Positions 41,367-48,971 of a DNA stretch of 56,914 nt are shown here, one piece after another. The position numbers and the translations under genes are program-made. The notes below the pieces were generated by a model, which saw only the letters and a list, made by a program, of their open reading frames with translations, was not told where the DNA came from and ran no database searches. Each line of letters starts with the position of its first letter. The stretch's first letter is position 1. Source of the stretch: DASQEH01 sp038239485 (GTDB lineage Bacteria; Actinomycetota; Actinomycetes; Propionibacteriales; Nocardioidaceae); NCBI GenBank assembly GCA_038239485.1, contig JBBSET010000016.1, positions 1-56,914 of the forward strand, read 5' to 3'.

Positions 41367-42017
41367 CTACTTGAGTAGATAGATGGTGGCGAACAGACCG
41401 ATCCACACCACGTCGACGAAGTGCCAGTAGTAGGACACGACGATGGCGGTGACGGCTTGCTCATGGGTGAAGGTGCGCGCCATGAACGTGCGACCCAGCA
41501 CGAACAGGAAGGCGATCAGACCACCGGTCACGTGCAGACCGTGGAACCCGGTGGTGAGGTAGAAGATCGACCCGTAGGGCGAGCCCGGAAGCGTGACGTT
41601 GTCGCGGATCAGGCTGAAGTACTCGTAGACCTGGCCGCCGATGAAGAACGACCCCATCGCGTAGGTCAGGACGAACCACTCGCGAAGTCCCCATTTGCCG
41701 ACGGAGAACACGCTGCCCGAACGGCCTACCTGCCCACGCTCGGCGGCGAAAACCCCTAACTGGCAGGTGACGGAGCTGAGGACGAGCACCGTGGTGTTGA
41801 CCGACGCGAAAGGAACGTTGAGCTTGACGGTCTCCTGGGTCCACAGGGCAGGCACGACGGCTCGGATGGTGAAGTAGCAGGCGAAGAGGGCGGCGAAGAA
41901 CATCAGCTCGCTTGCCAGCCAGACGATGGTCCCGACGCTGACCATGCTGGGGCGGTCATGCTGGCCATGGAGCCGCGAGGCCGCGATCGCAGTTGAGGTG
42001 GTCGCCACGGGAGACAT
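41367..42017 (-). CDS. ctaE: Cytochrome c oxidase subunit III
   Basis: A 216-residue membrane protein with five helices and subunit III signatures: SELMFFAALFACYFTIRA, ATGFHGLHVT-like TTGFHGLHVTGGLIAF and YYWHFVDVVWIGLFATIYLLK (in two parts, YYWHFVDVVW and IGLFATIYLLK). It completes the aa3 oxidase whose other subunits are encoded at 31562-34640. ATG 42017 is chosen; GTG 42008 is an alternative, and neither has a strong ribosome site. It heads the leftward ctaE-qcrCAB operon. Confidence 0.96.
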   Translation of the reverse strand: MSPVATTSTAIAASRLHGQHDRPSMVSVGTIVWLASELMFFAALFACYFTIRAVVPALWTQETVKLNVPFASVNTTVLVLSSVTCQLGVFAAERGQVGRSGSVFSVGKWGLREWFVLTYAMGSFFIGGQVYEYFSLIRDNVTLPGSPYGSIFYLTTGFHGLHVTGGLIAFLFVLGRTFMARTFTHEQAVTAIVVSYYWHFVDVVWIGLFATIYLLK

Positions 42018-42150
42018 TATGTCGATACCCGGCCACGACGGCACGGCGACCCCCCGGCCGTCTCAGCAAGGCCGCCACGAAGCCTGGACGGCGCGAGCCG
42101 GTACCATCGCCGCACCACCACATAGCGCGGAGCGAGGCAGGTCTGAGGTC

Positions 42151-42543
42151 ATGAGGGTGCTGGTCTACAGCGACGACTCGAACACCCGCTCCGCGGTTGT
42201 CCGCGCGCTCGGGAAGCGGCCGCATCCCGACCTGCCGGAGGTGGAGTATGTCGAGTGCGCCACCGAGCCGGTGGTGATTGCGACGATGGATGCGGGTGGT
42301 ATCGACCTCGCGATCCTCGACGGCGAGGCGGCCCCCGCCGGCGGGCTGGGAGTCGCCCGTCAGCTCAAGGACGAGATCTTTCGCTGCCCGCCCCTGCTGG
42401 TGCTCACCGGGCGGCCCGAGGACGCCTGGCTCGCCACCTGGTCGCGCGCGGACGCTGCGGTCCCGCATCCGATCGACCCGCTCGAGCTGGCCGAGACGGT
42501 GGTTCGTCTCCTGCGGCCCCGAGCCGATGTCACCGCGACCTGA
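42151..42543 (+). CDS. Degenerate receiver-like protein
   Basis: A 130-residue protein with the fold pattern of a response-regulator receiver (MRVLVYSDD, DLAILDGEAA, PLLVLTGRPED, PIDPLELAETVVRLL) and no output domain. Acidic residues D8/D9, candidate phosphoacceptor D57 and T86 are kept, but the usual Lys before the conserved Pro is His106, suggesting that phosphorylation-dependent switching is altered or absent. It sits divergently from ctaE and ahead of trpD, an order seen in other actinobacteria. No histidine kinase is nearby. Confidence 0.72.
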   Translation: MRVLVYSDDSNTRSAVVRALGKRPHPDLPEVEYVECATEPVVIATMDAGGIDLAILDGEAAPAGGLGVARQLKDEIFRCPPLLVLTGRPEDAWLATWSRADAAVPHPIDPLELAETVVRLLRPRADVTAT

Positions 42544-42612
42544 GGGGGCCACCGCGTTGGCCGCGGCGGCTGGTGGCCACAGGGCCCGCGGTCGGACGAC
42601 ACGGGTGTCCCG

Positions 42613-43656
42613 GTGACTGGATTCTCCTGGCCCGACATCCTCTCGGCGCTGATCGCGCGCGCAGACCTCAGCGCCGAGCAGACAGGTTGGGCGATGCGCC
42701 AGATCCTGGCCGGCGATGCGACGCCCGCCCAGATCGCCGGGTTCGCCGTCGCCATGAGGAGCAAGGGCGAGACGGTCGAGGAGGTCGAGGGCCTGGTCGC
42801 CACCATGTACGACTTCGCCCCGCCGCTGAAGGTCGACGCCAGGGCCGTCGACATCGTCGGTACCGGCGGCGACCGCTCGCATACGGTCAACATCTCGACG
42901 ATGGCGGCCATCGTCACCGCCGGTGCCGGCATCCCGGTCGTGAAGCATGGCAACCGGGCGGCATCGTCCAGCTGCGGCTCGGCCGATGTGCTCGAGCGTC
43001 TCGGCATCCGGTTGGACCTCACCCCGGACGACGTCCAGGCTGTGATGGACCAGGTCGCAGTGACCTTCTGCTTCGCACCGGTCTTCCACAGTGGGCTCCG
43101 ACACTCAGCCGTCCCGCGCCGCGAGCTCGGGGTGGCGACGACGTTCAACTTCCTCGGCCCGCTGGCGAACCCCGCCCGGCCGGCCGCGCAGGCCGTCGGC
43201 GTTGCGGACACCCGGCTGGCGTCGATCATCGCCGGGGTGCTGGCGAAGAGGGGCGTCGACGGTTTCGTCTTCCGGGGTGACGACGGGCTGGACGAGCTGA
43301 CGACGACGACCACCTCGTCGGTGTGGTGCATCGTCGCCGGTGCCGTGACCGAGCACCGGGTCTCACCAGCGGACCTTGGCATCGCGACCTCGTCGGCAGC
43401 CGACCTGCGCGGCGGCGATCCGGGCTTCAACGCCGACGTCGTGCACAGCATGCTGGCGGGGGAGCGGGGACCGATACGGGATGCGGTCCTGCTCAACGCT
43501 GCCGCGGGAATCGCCGCCTACGACGTCAGCGACGACCCCGTCGTCGAGCGGCTCGGCGACGCGCTGCTCCGCGCGGCGCAGTCGGTCGACTCCGGGGCGG
43601 CCAGGGACAGGCTCTCGGCCTGGGTGGCGGCGGTGGACCGGGTCGGCGCAGCCTGA
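42613..43656 (+). CDS. trpD: Anthranilate phosphoribosyltransferase
   Basis: Joins anthranilate to PRPP in tryptophan synthesis. The 347-residue protein has GTGGD (PRPP loop), NISTMAAIVTAGAG, KHGNRAASSSCGSADVLE and FAPVFHSGLRH. GTG start at 42613. No other trp genes lie in the window, the usual actinobacterial situation of trpD beside the respiratory genes. No attenuator or leader peptide is seen in the 69-base gap upstream. Confidence 0.96.
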   Translation: MTGFSWPDILSALIARADLSAEQTGWAMRQILAGDATPAQIAGFAVAMRSKGETVEEVEGLVATMYDFAPPLKVDARAVDIVGTGGDRSHTVNISTMAAIVTAGAGIPVVKHGNRAASSSCGSADVLERLGIRLDLTPDDVQAVMDQVAVTFCFAPVFHSGLRHSAVPRRELGVATTFNFLGPLANPARPAAQAVGVADTRLASIIAGVLAKRGVDGFVFRGDDGLDELTTTTTSSVWCIVAGAVTEHRVSPADLGIATSSAADLRGGDPGFNADVVHSMLAGERGPIRDAVLLNAAAGIAAYDVSDDPVVERLGDALLRAAQSVDSGAARDRLSAWVAAVDRVGAA

Positions 43657-43704
43657 CCGGTGGGCCTGATGGGTGGGCCGCCGCGTCCGGCTGGCGTGCT
43701 CTCG

Positions 43705-43986
43705 CTACTCGTCGGCCCCGAGGGAGAATGCTGCCTCGAGGTCCCGTGTGGAGTACGAGCGGAACGCGATGTGCGTCTCGGTCGAGATGATGCCGTCGAC
43801 CTTGTTGAGATGATCGGGCACCAGGTCCGCGATGTACTCGTGCTGGCGGACGCGCACGAGGGCGATGAGGTCGATCTCGCCGGTGACGGAGTAGACCTCG
43901 CTGACCCCTTCGATGGCCGCGATCTCCTGGGCGATTTCCGGTATGCGGGCCACGTCGGCCTTGATGAACACGATCGCGGTGATCAC
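43705..43986 (-). CDS. Stand-alone AsnC/Lrp ligand-binding (RAM) domain protein
   Basis: A 93-residue protein formed only by the Lrp/AsnC effector domain: MITAIVFIKADVARIPEIAQ, GVSEVYSVTGEIDLIALVRV and ISTETHIAFRSYS. The N-terminal helix-turn-helix of full regulators is absent. Such proteins form dimers or octamers and may bind amino acids or modulate full-length Lrp proteins. The start is GTG. Adjacent to trpD, but convergent with it, so a role in amino-acid sensing is only suggested. Confidence 0.85.
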   Translation of the reverse strand: MITAIVFIKADVARIPEIAQEIAAIEGVSEVYSVTGEIDLIALVRVRQHEYIADLVPDHLNKVDGIISTETHIAFRSYSTRDLEAAFSLGADE

Positions 43987-44083
43987 GCGTCCCCCTCAGT
44001 GACAGCTCTCCTCGACACGGCCGACGCCACGGCCGATCCACTCAGCCGGCCCAGCGTATCGCTGCCGGGAGGACGGTAGGTAG

Positions 44084-45922
44084 CTACCGGGCCGGTCTCG
44101 CCAAGGTCGCGGACAGACGCGGCTGGTCGAAGGGGACCAGGCTTTCGCGAGACAGCTCGATGGAGTCGAGGAGCTCACGCTGTGACTCCGCCCCGCCTAG
44201 CGGACAGGCCCAGACGCCCTCGACGTGGACCAGTCGTGTCCGCGGCAGCTCGAGCCAGCGCAGGATCTTCTCGGACTCCTCCGTGGTTGCGGCCGGGGCG
44301 GGCCCGGGCCCGGGAATGACCGTATCGGCCGATGCCCGCAGCTGTTGGGTCCACTCGCGGGCGCTGACGCCGCCGGGGATGATGCCGGCCGCCGCCAGGC
44401 GTCCGTGCCGGACCACGTGCACCTCCCATCGACCGGCGTCGTCGCGGCGGGCACCGACCAGCTCAGGGCAGGTCGTGATGGCTCCGAGACGCTGGGACCG
44501 AGCGGCGGCTCGGATGAAGCTGACCATCCGGTTGCGGTGGGAGGTGGCCTCCTCGAAGCGCTCCAGATCCGCCAACGACTCCATCCGGGCCCTGATGGTG
44601 CTGGTCACGACCGCCGGGCTCCCGTGCAGGCTCTGCCGGAGCTGGTCGATGGTGGCGGCGTAGACGATCGAGGACGTCGACCCGTCACACGGTGACAGAC
44701 ACCGGCCCATCTCGGCCAACGCGCACGCAGACTTGCGCGGCGTCTTGGGAAGGCGGTCGGTGCACTGCCGGATCGGGAAGCTGTCGTGGAGCGCGGCCAC
44801 GGCGGACTCCGCGGTCTTCCTGGACCTGAACGGGCCGAGGTAGTCGCCCCCGTCGTCGAGCACCTGCTTGACCACCGACAACCGTGGCCACGGCTCGACG
44901 GTCAGCTTCACCCAGCTAACCCGCTCGGGAAACTTCGACCGCCGGTTGTACCGAGGCTTGTGCTCGGCGATGAGCCGCAGCTCGCGAACCTCCGCCTCCA
45001 GGGCCGTCGCACACGCCACGCCGTGCACCGCCTCGGCCAGCCCGACCATCTCGCCCATCCGCGACCGGGTCTCGCTCGCGGTGAAGTAGGTGCGGACCCG
45101 TGAGCGCAGGTCCTTCGACGTGCCGACATAGAGGACGGTCCCACGGCCGTCGCGGAACAGGTACACCCCCGGCGAGTGTGGCAGCGACTCAGCCAGGTGC
45201 CGCTTGCGGCGCTGCGCCGAGGTGACCCGGGCGGAGAACGTCTGCAACTCCTCGAGCGTGGTGACGCCGAGGTTCCCCAACCGCTCCATCAAGCCGTGGA
45301 GCACGTCGACGGTGGCGCGCGCGTCGGACAGGGCCCGGTGGTTGGGCGTCGTCGAGGCGTGGAACAGCTTGGCGAGAGAGGACAGCTTGCAGTTGGGGGC
45401 GTCGTCCCTGGTAACCACCCGGCGGGCGAGCTTGGCGGTGTCGAGGACCTCGAAACGCGGCCAGCCGATGCCCATCCCCTCGGAGAAGTGCCGCAGGAAG
45501 CCGATGTCGAAGGGCGCGTTATGCGCGACCAGGACGGCTCCTCTTGCGAACTCCAGGAACGATGGCAGAGCGGACTCGATCCTCGGCGCTCCCGCCACCA
45601 TCAGGTCGGTGATGCCGGTCAGCACCGAGATGAAGGCCGGAATGGCCTCGGTCGGCTTGACCAGGGTCTGGAACTCGCCGAGAACCTCGCCGCGGCAGAT
45701 CTTGACCGCGCCGATCTCCGTGATCGACGAGCCCGCGGCAGCCGAGCCCCCGGTCGTCTCGAGGTCGACCACGACGAACGTGACGTCGCGCAACGGCCGC
45801 CCGAGCTCGTCGAAGGTCCGTTGGACGCAGCGGCCCAGCACGCCGGGGGCTGAGCCGACCAAGGCGGCCGGCTGCGGCGAGGTCGGGCCGAACCGGGGGT
45901 CTGCGCCGAGCAAGGTGCTCAT
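44084..45922 (-). CDS. DEDD 3'-5' exonuclease fused to GIY-YIG (UvrC/Cho-like) nuclease
   Basis: A 612-residue fusion. The N-terminal DnaQ-like domain (about 45-215) has VVDLETTG, HNAPFDIGF and the ExoIII-type HRALSDARATVDV. The middle GIY-YIG domain (about 245-325) has PGVYLFRDGRGTVLYVGTSKDLRSR, followed by a UvrC-like segment GPFRSRKTAESAV and a cysteine pair ACALAEMGRCLSPC. It is probably a DNA repair nuclease. ATG 45922 is chosen; the open frame upstream (to 46630) overlaps the divergent operon and is not coding. This fusion is common in actinobacteria, though little studied. Confidence 0.9.
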   Translation of the reverse strand: MSTLLGADPRFGPTSPQPAALVGSAPGVLGRCVQRTFDELGRPLRDVTFVVVDLETTGGSAAAGSSITEIGAVKICRGEVLGEFQTLVKPTEAIPAFISVLTGITDLMVAGAPRIESALPSFLEFARGAVLVAHNAPFDIGFLRHFSEGMGIGWPRFEVLDTAKLARRVVTRDDAPNCKLSSLAKLFHASTTPNHRALSDARATVDVLHGLMERLGNLGVTTLEELQTFSARVTSAQRRKRHLAESLPHSPGVYLFRDGRGTVLYVGTSKDLRSRVRTYFTASETRSRMGEMVGLAEAVHGVACATALEAEVRELRLIAEHKPRYNRRSKFPERVSWVKLTVEPWPRLSVVKQVLDDGGDYLGPFRSRKTAESAVAALHDSFPIRQCTDRLPKTPRKSACALAEMGRCLSPCDGSTSSIVYAATIDQLRQSLHGSPAVVTSTIRARMESLADLERFEEATSHRNRMVSFIRAAARSQRLGAITTCPELVGARRDDAGRWEVHVVRHGRLAAAGIIPGGVSAREWTQQLRASADTVIPGPGPAPAATTEESEKILRWLELPRTRLVHVEGVWACPLGGAESQRELLDSIELSRESLVPFDQPRLSATLARPAR

Positions 45923-46069
45923 GGCCTGAAGGTAGGACGGCCCGCCGACGAAACTCGTGCGCCGCGCCCGGGCGACGGCACTCTCGGGCGGGACAGCGAT
46001 CGCTTCGGTGCTGGCCGTTGGAGCCCGGCGATAAACTATGGGCAGGTCAAGCGAGCAAGGAGGGCGGCC

Positions 46070-46336
46070 ATGAGCAACCGCGAACAGCCCGCTGCCACCT
46101 CCCAGATCCCCGACGACGATCACCGGTGGCGGTGTGCTGCCTGCGGCAACCTCACCCGGTTCGACGTCGTCAGGGCGTCCCGGACCAAGGAGTTCTGGCA
46201 TCTCGACCTGTCCGGCGCCGCATCCGTGGACGTCGAGGAGACCCTGAGCAACGACCTGGTCTCGGTGACCTGCCGCTGGTGCGGCCGCTCCGACCAGATC
46301 AGCGTGGTGACCAGGCCCGGCAGGGACTCGGCATGA
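46070..46336 (+). CDS. Small zinc-ribbon hypothetical protein
   Basis: An 88-residue protein with two CxxC pairs (WRCAACGNLTRFDVVR near the N-terminus and VTCRWCGRSDQI near the end), likely a zinc ribbon. AAGGAGGG lies 6 bases before ATG 46070. It overlaps the following RNA-binding NYN gene by 4 bases. Function unknown; coupling suggests a nucleic-acid-related partner role. Confidence 0.8.
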   Translation: MSNREQPAATSQIPDDDHRWRCAACGNLTRFDVVRASRTKEFWHLDLSGAASVDVEETLSNDLVSVTCRWCGRSDQISVVTRPGRDSA

Positions 46337-47649
46337 CCGACCAGGACCGGTCGGCACGGTGCGACGACCTACCCGCGACGATCCGCACGAAGATGATCGC
46401 TCTCGCTTCGCAGGGACTGGCCAAGATGCCGACCGCGCAGGTTCCCGGCTCGCTGCGCAGGTCCGTGTCGTTCGCACCGGCGAAGCGCGCCAAGCTCGTC
46501 GGCTCCCAGATCGCCTTGGCGGTCGAGCTCGACGACGACTTCCGCGGCCATCTGGCCACGCAGGTACGCGCGCTGGTACCGCAGACGGTTGCGGCAGTCG
46601 AGTCAGGCGACCCGCTGACGGCGGCGTCACTGACCGAGGCTGCCGCCGTCGCCTTCATCATCCGGTCCGAGGGCTGGGCCGACATCGTCGAGTCGGCCGT
46701 CCTCGACTCGACCACCAACCGGTCCAGGCGCGGCGACCTCGCCGGTACGGTCGACCGGCTGTCGTCCGCCCTCGCCGACGCCCGCGGTGACCTGAAGCAG
46801 ATGCGTGTCAGGTACCGGGGCCAGATCGACGAGCTCAAGGCCGACAATGCCCAGCTACGGCGCGCCTTGGGGCAGGTACGCGTCCAGCTCAAGGAGGAGT
46901 CGCTGCGAGCCGACGGCGCCACCGAGGACGCTGGTCACCACCAGCAGGCGGCCTCGGCGGCGACCCGCTCACTGGAAGCGGAGGTACGACGCCTTCGCGC
47001 CCGGATCGCCGAGCTGGAGACGCAGAACGCTTCTGCGCGGCGGGCCGTCCGCGACGACCGCGGCGCCGAGGTGATGCGACTCAGGCTGCTCCTGGACACC
47101 ATGGTCGAGGCCGTGGCGGGCCTTCGGCGCGAGCTCGCGCTGCCCCCGTCGGACCTGCTGCCGGCAGACACCGTGGCAGCAATCGAGCCTGAGGCGGACT
47201 CCTTGGTCACCGGGGTCGGTCGAGCGTTGCTGGACGACGACCCGTCGCTGCTGCGGCGGCTGCTGGAGCTCCCCCAGGTCCATCTGATCGTCGATGGTTA
47301 CAACGTCTCGATGGCGGCATGGCCGACCGCACCGCTGGACCAGCAACGAGAGCGACTGGCGACCCGCGTCGGGTTCCTGGTCGGGGGGAAGGGCGTCGAG
47401 ACCACGATCGTCTTCGACGGCGCCGAGTTGCTGCACCCACCTGTGATGTCGTCGCGGCGTGCCGTACGTATCCGGTTCAGTCCGCAGGGGATCATCGCGG
47501 ACGACGTCATCCGGGAGCTGGTGGAGGTCGAGCCAGCAGGCCGGCCCGTCGTCGTCGTGACCACCGATCGAGAGCTGGCCACCAGCGTGACCAAGAAAGG
47601 CGCCCGAGCGGTTGCCTCGATGGCTCTGATCCGGGCCATGGGCACGTGA
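46333..47649 (+). CDS. Coiled-coil NYN-domain (YacP-like) putative RNase
   Basis: A 438-residue protein. The N-terminal half is helical, with a predicted coiled coil (about 140-265: LSSALADARGDLKQMRVRY, QLRRALGQVRVQLKEESL). The C-terminal NYN/PIN-like domain (about 315-438) has LIVDGYNVSMAAWP, TIVFDGAELL and VVVVTTDRELATSV, with acidic residues expected to bind metal. NYN domains of this type act as RNases. ATG 46333 overlaps the zinc-ribbon gene, and its stop overlaps the MOSC gene, each by 4 bases. Confidence 0.87.
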   Translation: MTDQDRSARCDDLPATIRTKMIALASQGLAKMPTAQVPGSLRRSVSFAPAKRAKLVGSQIALAVELDDDFRGHLATQVRALVPQTVAAVESGDPLTAASLTEAAAVAFIIRSEGWADIVESAVLDSTTNRSRRGDLAGTVDRLSSALADARGDLKQMRVRYRGQIDELKADNAQLRRALGQVRVQLKEESLRADGATEDAGHHQQAASAATRSLEAEVRRLRARIAELETQNASARRAVRDDRGAEVMRLRLLLDTMVEAVAGLRRELALPPSDLLPADTVAAIEPEADSLVTGVGRALLDDDPSLLRRLLELPQVHLIVDGYNVSMAAWPTAPLDQQRERLATRVGFLVGGKGVETTIVFDGAELLHPPVMSSRRAVRIRFSPQGIIADDVIRELVEVEPAGRPVVVVTTDRELATSVTKKGARAVASMALIRAMGT

Positions 47650-48197
47650 CGGAGTCGGGGGCCATCGTCAGCACCGTCAGCCGGAGCGGACGCCACCGCT
47701 TCAGCAAGGCGAACGTGCGCGTGCTGAGGCTGCTGGCGGGTCTCGGTGTGGAAGGCGACTGTCATGCCGGGACGACGGTCCAGCATCTCTCGCGGGTCCG
47801 CCGGGATCCCGGCCAGCCCAACCTGCGGCAGGTGCACCTGATCCAGGCCGAGCTGTATGACGCGCTACGAGCCGCCGGCTTCGAGGCCGAGCACGGACAG
47901 CTCGGGGAGAACATCACCACCCGCGGCCTGGACCTGCTCGGCCTGTCGCGCGGTGCGACGCTCTCCATCGGGCCGGAGGCCGTGGTGGAGGCGACCGGGC
48001 TGCGCAACCCCTGCGTGCAGATCGACCGGTTCTCGCCGGGCATGCTGGCGGCGGTGCTGGGTCGCGACGATGCCGGCGCCCTCGTCCGCAAGGCCGGGGT
48101 GATGTCGGTGGTCACGTTCGGCGGTGACATCCGGCCCGGTGACGCGATCAGGGTGGAGCAACCGGCGGCTCCGCTGCTGCCGCTGCTGGCTGTCTGA
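47646..48197 (+). CDS. MOSC domain protein
   Basis: A 183-residue MOSC-domain protein with GVEGDCHAGTTVQHLSRV, QVHLIQAELYDAL, QLGENITTRGLDLL and the cysteine motif GLRNPCVQID expected to bind sulfur or molybdenum cofactor. MOSC proteins handle activated sulfur or reduce N-oxygenated compounds with partners. The GTG start overlaps the NYN gene stop (GTGA), so these unlike proteins are co-translated. Substrate unknown. Confidence 0.92.
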   Translation: MTESGAIVSTVSRSGRHRFSKANVRVLRLLAGLGVEGDCHAGTTVQHLSRVRRDPGQPNLRQVHLIQAELYDALRAAGFEAEHGQLGENITTRGLDLLGLSRGATLSIGPEAVVEATGLRNPCVQIDRFSPGMLAAVLGRDDAGALVRKAGVMSVVTFGGDIRPGDAIRVEQPAAPLLPLLAV

Positions 48198-48339
48198 GGC
48201 CACGGTACGAGGCGCGAAAACTGTCGGCGCGTGGTCGTAGCGTCAACGCCATGGTGCGGGAAGCCCGCACCTGGACAGATCCACGAGCAGCAGACGAGCT
48301 CGCCCCAGCTCAGCCCAGACACCAGCCTTGGAGGTCGCC

Positions 48340-48777
48340 GTGACACCTGACGCCAACCCGATGGGGTGTCTACCACCCGGTCGTGAGCGCGACGTCCTGC
48401 CTCTGGTGAGCAGGCCGCGGATCGACGGCACCGATCGTATGGCCGCCCCAGATCGCATGGCCGACCTGGCCCGCGATGCAAAGCCGGAGCTCTCCGAGCC
48501 GGTGGCGATGGACCCGGTGGCGATGGACCCGGTGGCGATGGACCCGGTGGCGATGGACCCGGTGGCGATGGGCCCGGTGGTGATCGACTGCGACAGGTGC
48601 TCGATGCGCGGCATCGGTTGCGGCGACTGCATGGTGACCGTTCTGCTCGGTGGGCCGCCCTACGGGGTCGCCCTGGACGACGAGGAGCGTCGAGCGATCG
48701 AGGTCCTGGCCGAGGCCGGCCTGATCCCGCCGCTCAGGATGGTCAGCCCCGTCGACTCCGTCCATATCGTCGACTGA
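48340..48777 (+). CDS. Conserved hypothetical protein with CxxC pairs and VAMDP repeats
   Basis: A 145-residue protein. The N-terminal part is variable and contains five tandem VAMDP/VAMGP pentapeptides. The C-terminal 60 residues match a conserved actinobacterial pattern: IDCDRCSMRGIGCGDCMVT, then GVALDDEERRAIEVLAEAGL. The four cysteines may bind a metal. GTG 48340 has GGAGGT 4 bases upstream; a TTG at 48328 is the longer alternative. It precedes the NlpC/P60 gene, a usual neighbour in actinobacteria. Confidence 0.75.
   Translation: MTPDANPMGCLPPGRERDVLPLVSRPRIDGTDRMAAPDRMADLARDAKPELSEPVAMDPVAMDPVAMDPVAMDPVAMGPVVIDCDRCSMRGIGCGDCMVTVLLGGPPYGVALDDEERRAIEVLAEAGLIPPLRMVSPVDSVHIVD
48502..48576 (+). 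repeat. Five tandem 15-bp repeats inside a coding region
   Basis: GTGGCGATGGACCCG occurs four times exactly (48502-48561), and a fifth copy (48562-48576) differs by one base. Each unit encodes VAMDP in frame, so copy-number change would alter length without a frameshift. Perfect identity suggests recent expansion by slippage. Confidence 0.9.
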
Positions 48778-48971
48778 CGTGACGAGCCCTGTGACGGGTG
48801 TGAGCGATGGGACGGAGGGGACAAGAAGCGACAAAAGAGGCTGAGAATGCGGACGCTGCGATTGGTCGCGGCCCGCGCCGATCGCTAGGCTGATGCCCGG
48901 TTCTGCCCGATGCGGGCCGCGTCCGGCCCGCCGGACACCAACCGGACATCATGCGAGGAGATCGACGACCC

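Noticed and set aside
45923..46630. Upstream extension of the exonuclease-GIY-YIG frame
   Set aside because: It is antisense to the zinc-ribbon and NYN genes and shows no conserved domain.
48778..48971. Possible ydaO riboswitch upstream of the NlpC/P60 gene
   Set aside because: The GAACCCGTCAGCTAAC hallmark and the GGGGACCC block are absent.
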